From the NCBI GenBank assembly GCA_022601195.1, contig JAHZIX010000045.1, forward strand, positions 124,001-188,000: a stretch of 64,000 bases of DNA, given 5' to 3'. The notes under the pieces were generated by a model. That model ran no database searches. It saw only the letters and a list, made by a program, of their open reading frames with translations, and was not told the DNA's origin. This document shows positions 62,006 to 64,000 of the stretch, piece by piece. The position numbers and the translations under genes were made by a program. How positions within the stretch are numbered: position 1 is the first letter of the stretch; every line of letters starts with the position of its first letter. This DNA comes from Deltaproteobacteria bacterium. GTDB lineage: Bacteria > Acidobacteriota > Thermoanaerobaculia > Multivoradales > JAHZIX01.

Positions 62006-64000
62006 ATGCGCATCAGGCCCATAACTTCAGCATTAGCGCTATTCTTCGTAGTCACTTTTTCGATGACAGCGTTGGCTCAAGATTCAGGCCGAATCGATGG
62101 CACTGTGACTAGAGACTCGGGATCGGGTATCGGTGGGGTCACCGTAGTCGTTTCCGAGATCGGCAGCGTAGCCATTTCGGACCAAGAGGGCCGGTTTTCT
62201 TTCTCGTCGGTACCGGCCGGCAGCTACACCTTGACCTTCTCCCTCGGCGACAACCAAACCAGCGCCTCGGACGTTGAGGTTTCTGCCGGCGCCGCCACCC
62301 AGGTCGACCAGAACGTCGATTGGAACGTAAGTTTCGCGGAGACCATCACCGTAGTCTCTGCTTCTCGGCGCGCCGAGCGCATCGTCGATGCACCCTCCGC
62401 CGTGACGGTGGTCACCGAAGCCGAAATCGAGCGACAAGCCTCCCATGGCCAGCTTCCCAAGCTCCTCGAGTTCACCCCTGGTGCCGAGGTCACTCAGAGC
62501 GGTGTCTATGACTACAACCTCAACACCCGAGGATTCAACAGTTCCCTGAACCGTCGCGTCGCCATGTTGATCGATGGCCGTGACGGCTCCGTGCCCTTTC
62601 TCGGCTCCCAGGAGTGGGGTGCCCTGTCTTTTCCCCTTGACGATATTGCCAGTCTCGAGCTGATCCGTGGCCCCGGTGCAGCTCTCTACGGCGCCAATGC
62701 TTCCAGCGGCATTGTCAATGTAGTCACCAAACAACCAAAGTTCAGCCAGGGAGGCCAGTTCCGCATTGCAGGCGGGGATCTGTCGACCTTGAATTCAGAC
62801 TTCCGATGGGCCGGAGACCTCGGCGGGGATTGGTACCTCAAGGCGATGGCGGGCCTGCGCTCCAGCGGCGATTTCACCGTCTCCCGAAACGGCAGGGCTG
62901 AATATTCGATTCCTTGCACTCGCACCGGACAGACCGACTGCTTGCCCCAGGAAGCGGTGCCCCTCGACCCCGAAGACGATGCCGAGATCATCCTTGGCAC
63001 CATCCGGTTGGACAAATATCTCGACAGCGGCAGCTTCTTTACCATCGAGGGTGGGCAGTCCAACGTCCAAGGACCGGTTTTCCAGACGGGCATTGGCCGG
63101 GTTCAGGTGGTGGATCTCGACCGGCCCTGGGCCCGGGTCAACTTCTCCTCCGTTCATTGGAACGCCCTGGCCTACTACAACAAGCGAGACGCGCAAGAAC
63201 AGACCGCCCTCTCCAGTGGCAACAACCTGGTGCTCGATACCAACAACACTCAGATCGAATTTCAAACCAATTGGGATTTTGCTGATGGCAAGGCTCGCAT
63301 TGTCGCGGGGGGCAGTTACGGGGAAGAAGAGATCGATACTTTCGACCCGCTCACCGGTCGCCAATCCCTCGTGTTTCAGCCCGTCGAAACAGACTCCAGC
63401 GCGCTTTTCGGACAGTTCGATTGGAGCCTCTCAGACAGCGTGAAGCTAGTGATCGCTGCTCGCTGGGACGACAGCACCCTTCACGACTCTCAGTTCTCCC
63501 CAAAGGCGGCCCTGGTCTACAGCATCAATCCCAATAACACGTTGAGGTTCACCTACAACGAGGCTTTCCAGGTCGCCAACTATTCGGAGTTCTTCCTACA
63601 GGCAGCGGTAGGAGCCTTCCCGGGAGCTCCCCTCAATGGCCTCTGCGCCATGTTTGGCGTCGACTGCGGCTTCGGCCCGGTCGTACCTGTGTTGGCCTTG
63701 GGTAACGAGAGTCTGGAAGTGGAAGAGGTCCGAACCTTTGAGATCGGCTATTCCGGCATCCTCGGAGGCAAAGCCTTCTTCACTGCGGACTACTACAACA
63801 GCAACAACGAGAACTTCATCACCGACCTGATCCCGATGTTGGGAACCCCCTTGGGGCGCGTCAACCCGAATTTCGGCGCCTTTTCAGGGGTCCCGGCGCA
63901 ATTGGCGGGCACTCTCGATGCGGTGATTGGAGGATTCGTTCCCGGAGCGGCAGTCACTCGCAACCTGGACGGGACCCCGATCATCGCCGCCGTTTCGTAT
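62006..64000 (+). CDS. TonB-dependent outer-membrane receptor (partial, right edge)
   Basis: 665 codons open to the window edge, so the C-terminus is missing. Signal peptide (1-24, ALAQ), carboxypeptidase-regulatory-like domain (about 26-105), plug domain (about 115-240, LIRGPGAALYGANASSGIVNVVTK in pieces) and barrel strands. This is closer to vitamin-B12/siderophore-type receptors (NTRGFNSSLNRRVAMLIDGR) than to Oar. Start ATG 62006 has a TAGGAGGGAA site. It is divergent from trkA, 245 bases away. Confidence 0.9.
   Translation, partial: MRIRPITSALALFFVVTFSMTALAQDSGRIDGTVTRDSGSGIGGVTVVVSEIGSVAISDQEGRFSFSSVPAGSYTLTFSLGDNQTSASDVEVSAGAATQVDQNVDWNVSFAETITVVSASRRAERIVDAPSAVTVVTEAEIERQASHGQLPKLLEFTPGAEVTQSGVYDYNLNTRGFNSSLNRRVAMLIDGRDGSVPFLGSQEWGALSFPLDDIASLELIRGPGAALYGANASSGIVNVVTKQPKFSQGGQFRIAGGDLSTLNSDFRWAGDLGGDWYLKAMAGLRSSGDFTVSRNGRAEYSIPCTRTGQTDCLPQEAVPLDPEDDAEIILGTIRLDKYLDSGSFFTIEGGQSNVQGPVFQTGIGRVQVVDLDRPWARVNFSSVHWNALAYYNKRDAQEQTALSSGNNLVLDTNNTQIEFQTNWDFADGKARIVAGGSYGEEEIDTFDPLTGRQSLVFQPVETDSSALFGQFDWSLSDSVKLVIAARWDDSTLHDSQFSPKAALVYSINPNNTLRFTYNEAFQVANYSEFFLQAAVGAFPGAPLNGLCAMFGVDCGFGPVVPVLALGNESLEVEEVRTFEIGYSGILGGKAFFTADYYNSNNENFITDLIPMLGTPLGRVNPNFGAFSGVPAQLAGTLDAVIGGFVPGAAVTRNLDGTPIIAAVSY

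Noticed and set aside
1-64000. CRISPR arrays, insertion sequences, rRNA genes
   Set aside because: No regular spaced repeats, no transposase gene and no rRNA sequence were seen in reading the window.

Overview
The window is high-GC bacterial chromosome. Several traits together suggest an Acidobacteriota-type organism, possibly Thermoanaerobaculia-like: Oar-like TonB receptors with carboxypeptidase-regulatory N-termini, an ECF sigma factor of the SigX6/TIGR02999 type translationally coupled to a Ser/Thr kinase with TPRs, a sulfatase-fold lipoprotein with TPRs, and secreted dockerin/EF-hand-like proteins. This taxonomic call is inference from gene style only.

Layout. 0-1.3 kb: a muropeptide-recycling-like pair (dipeptide epimerase and a BadF/GlcNAc-kinase-like ATPase, cut by the window edge). 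1.8-4.8 kb: an Oar-like TonB-dependent receptor with a strong terminator. 5.0-8.7 kb: a sulfatase-fold/TPR lipoprotein and two tandem secreted EF-hand/dockerin-like proteins. 8.7-12.1 kb: the kinase/ECF sigma pair with three 12-bp-spaced direct repeats upstream. 12.5-14.5 kb: a helical-repeat protein of unknown role.

14.5-46.9 kb, all on the minus strand, is the centrepiece: a long, tightly packed (mostly ATGA/GTGA-overlapped) extracellular contractile injection system (eCIS) locus. In transcription order it holds a LuxR-type regulator and a receiver-like protein, sheath, tube, gp51-like hub chaperone, a DUF6760-like micro-protein, a 35-aa protein, a Pro/Ser-rich protein, a Pvc16/DUF4255 cap-like protein, an Afp15-like AAA+ ATPase, a small 96-aa protein, an Afp7-like LysM-region protein, a tail-X/LysM protein, gpD hub, gpV spike with an HxH tip motif, a hydrophobic protein, gp25, two gpJ-like baseplate proteins, a tail-protein-I-like wedge (frameshifted), a 1411-aa DUF6519/beta-helix protein, two accessory proteins (one frameshifted), and a 1414-aa DUF4157 protein. 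The DUF4157 protein ends in what looks like a PD-(D/E)XK nuclease domain, so it is read as the cargo toxin. An acidic 344-aa protein follows it by 15 bp and is a candidate immunity or loading partner. No lysis, capsid, terminase or integrase genes are seen, so this is an injection particle rather than a prophage.

47.3-64 kb is ordinary accessory and housekeeping sequence: a YbjQ-YbjQ-M48 metalloprotease set, a uracil-DNA-glycosylase-fold protein, YHS and DUF4383 proteins beside an AraC regulator, tRNA-Gln(CUG) with a clear promoter, a methyltransferase, a membrane GGDEF diguanylate cyclase with a membrane protein and a class-V aminotransferase, a second methyltransferase with a GspG-like secreted protein, a TrkA/TrkH potassium uptake operon with its own terminator, and a second TonB-dependent receptor cut by the right edge.

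Two genes of the eCIS locus carry single-base frameshifts (near 25836 and near 19947). Whether these are assembly errors or real inactivation decides if the particle is functional.
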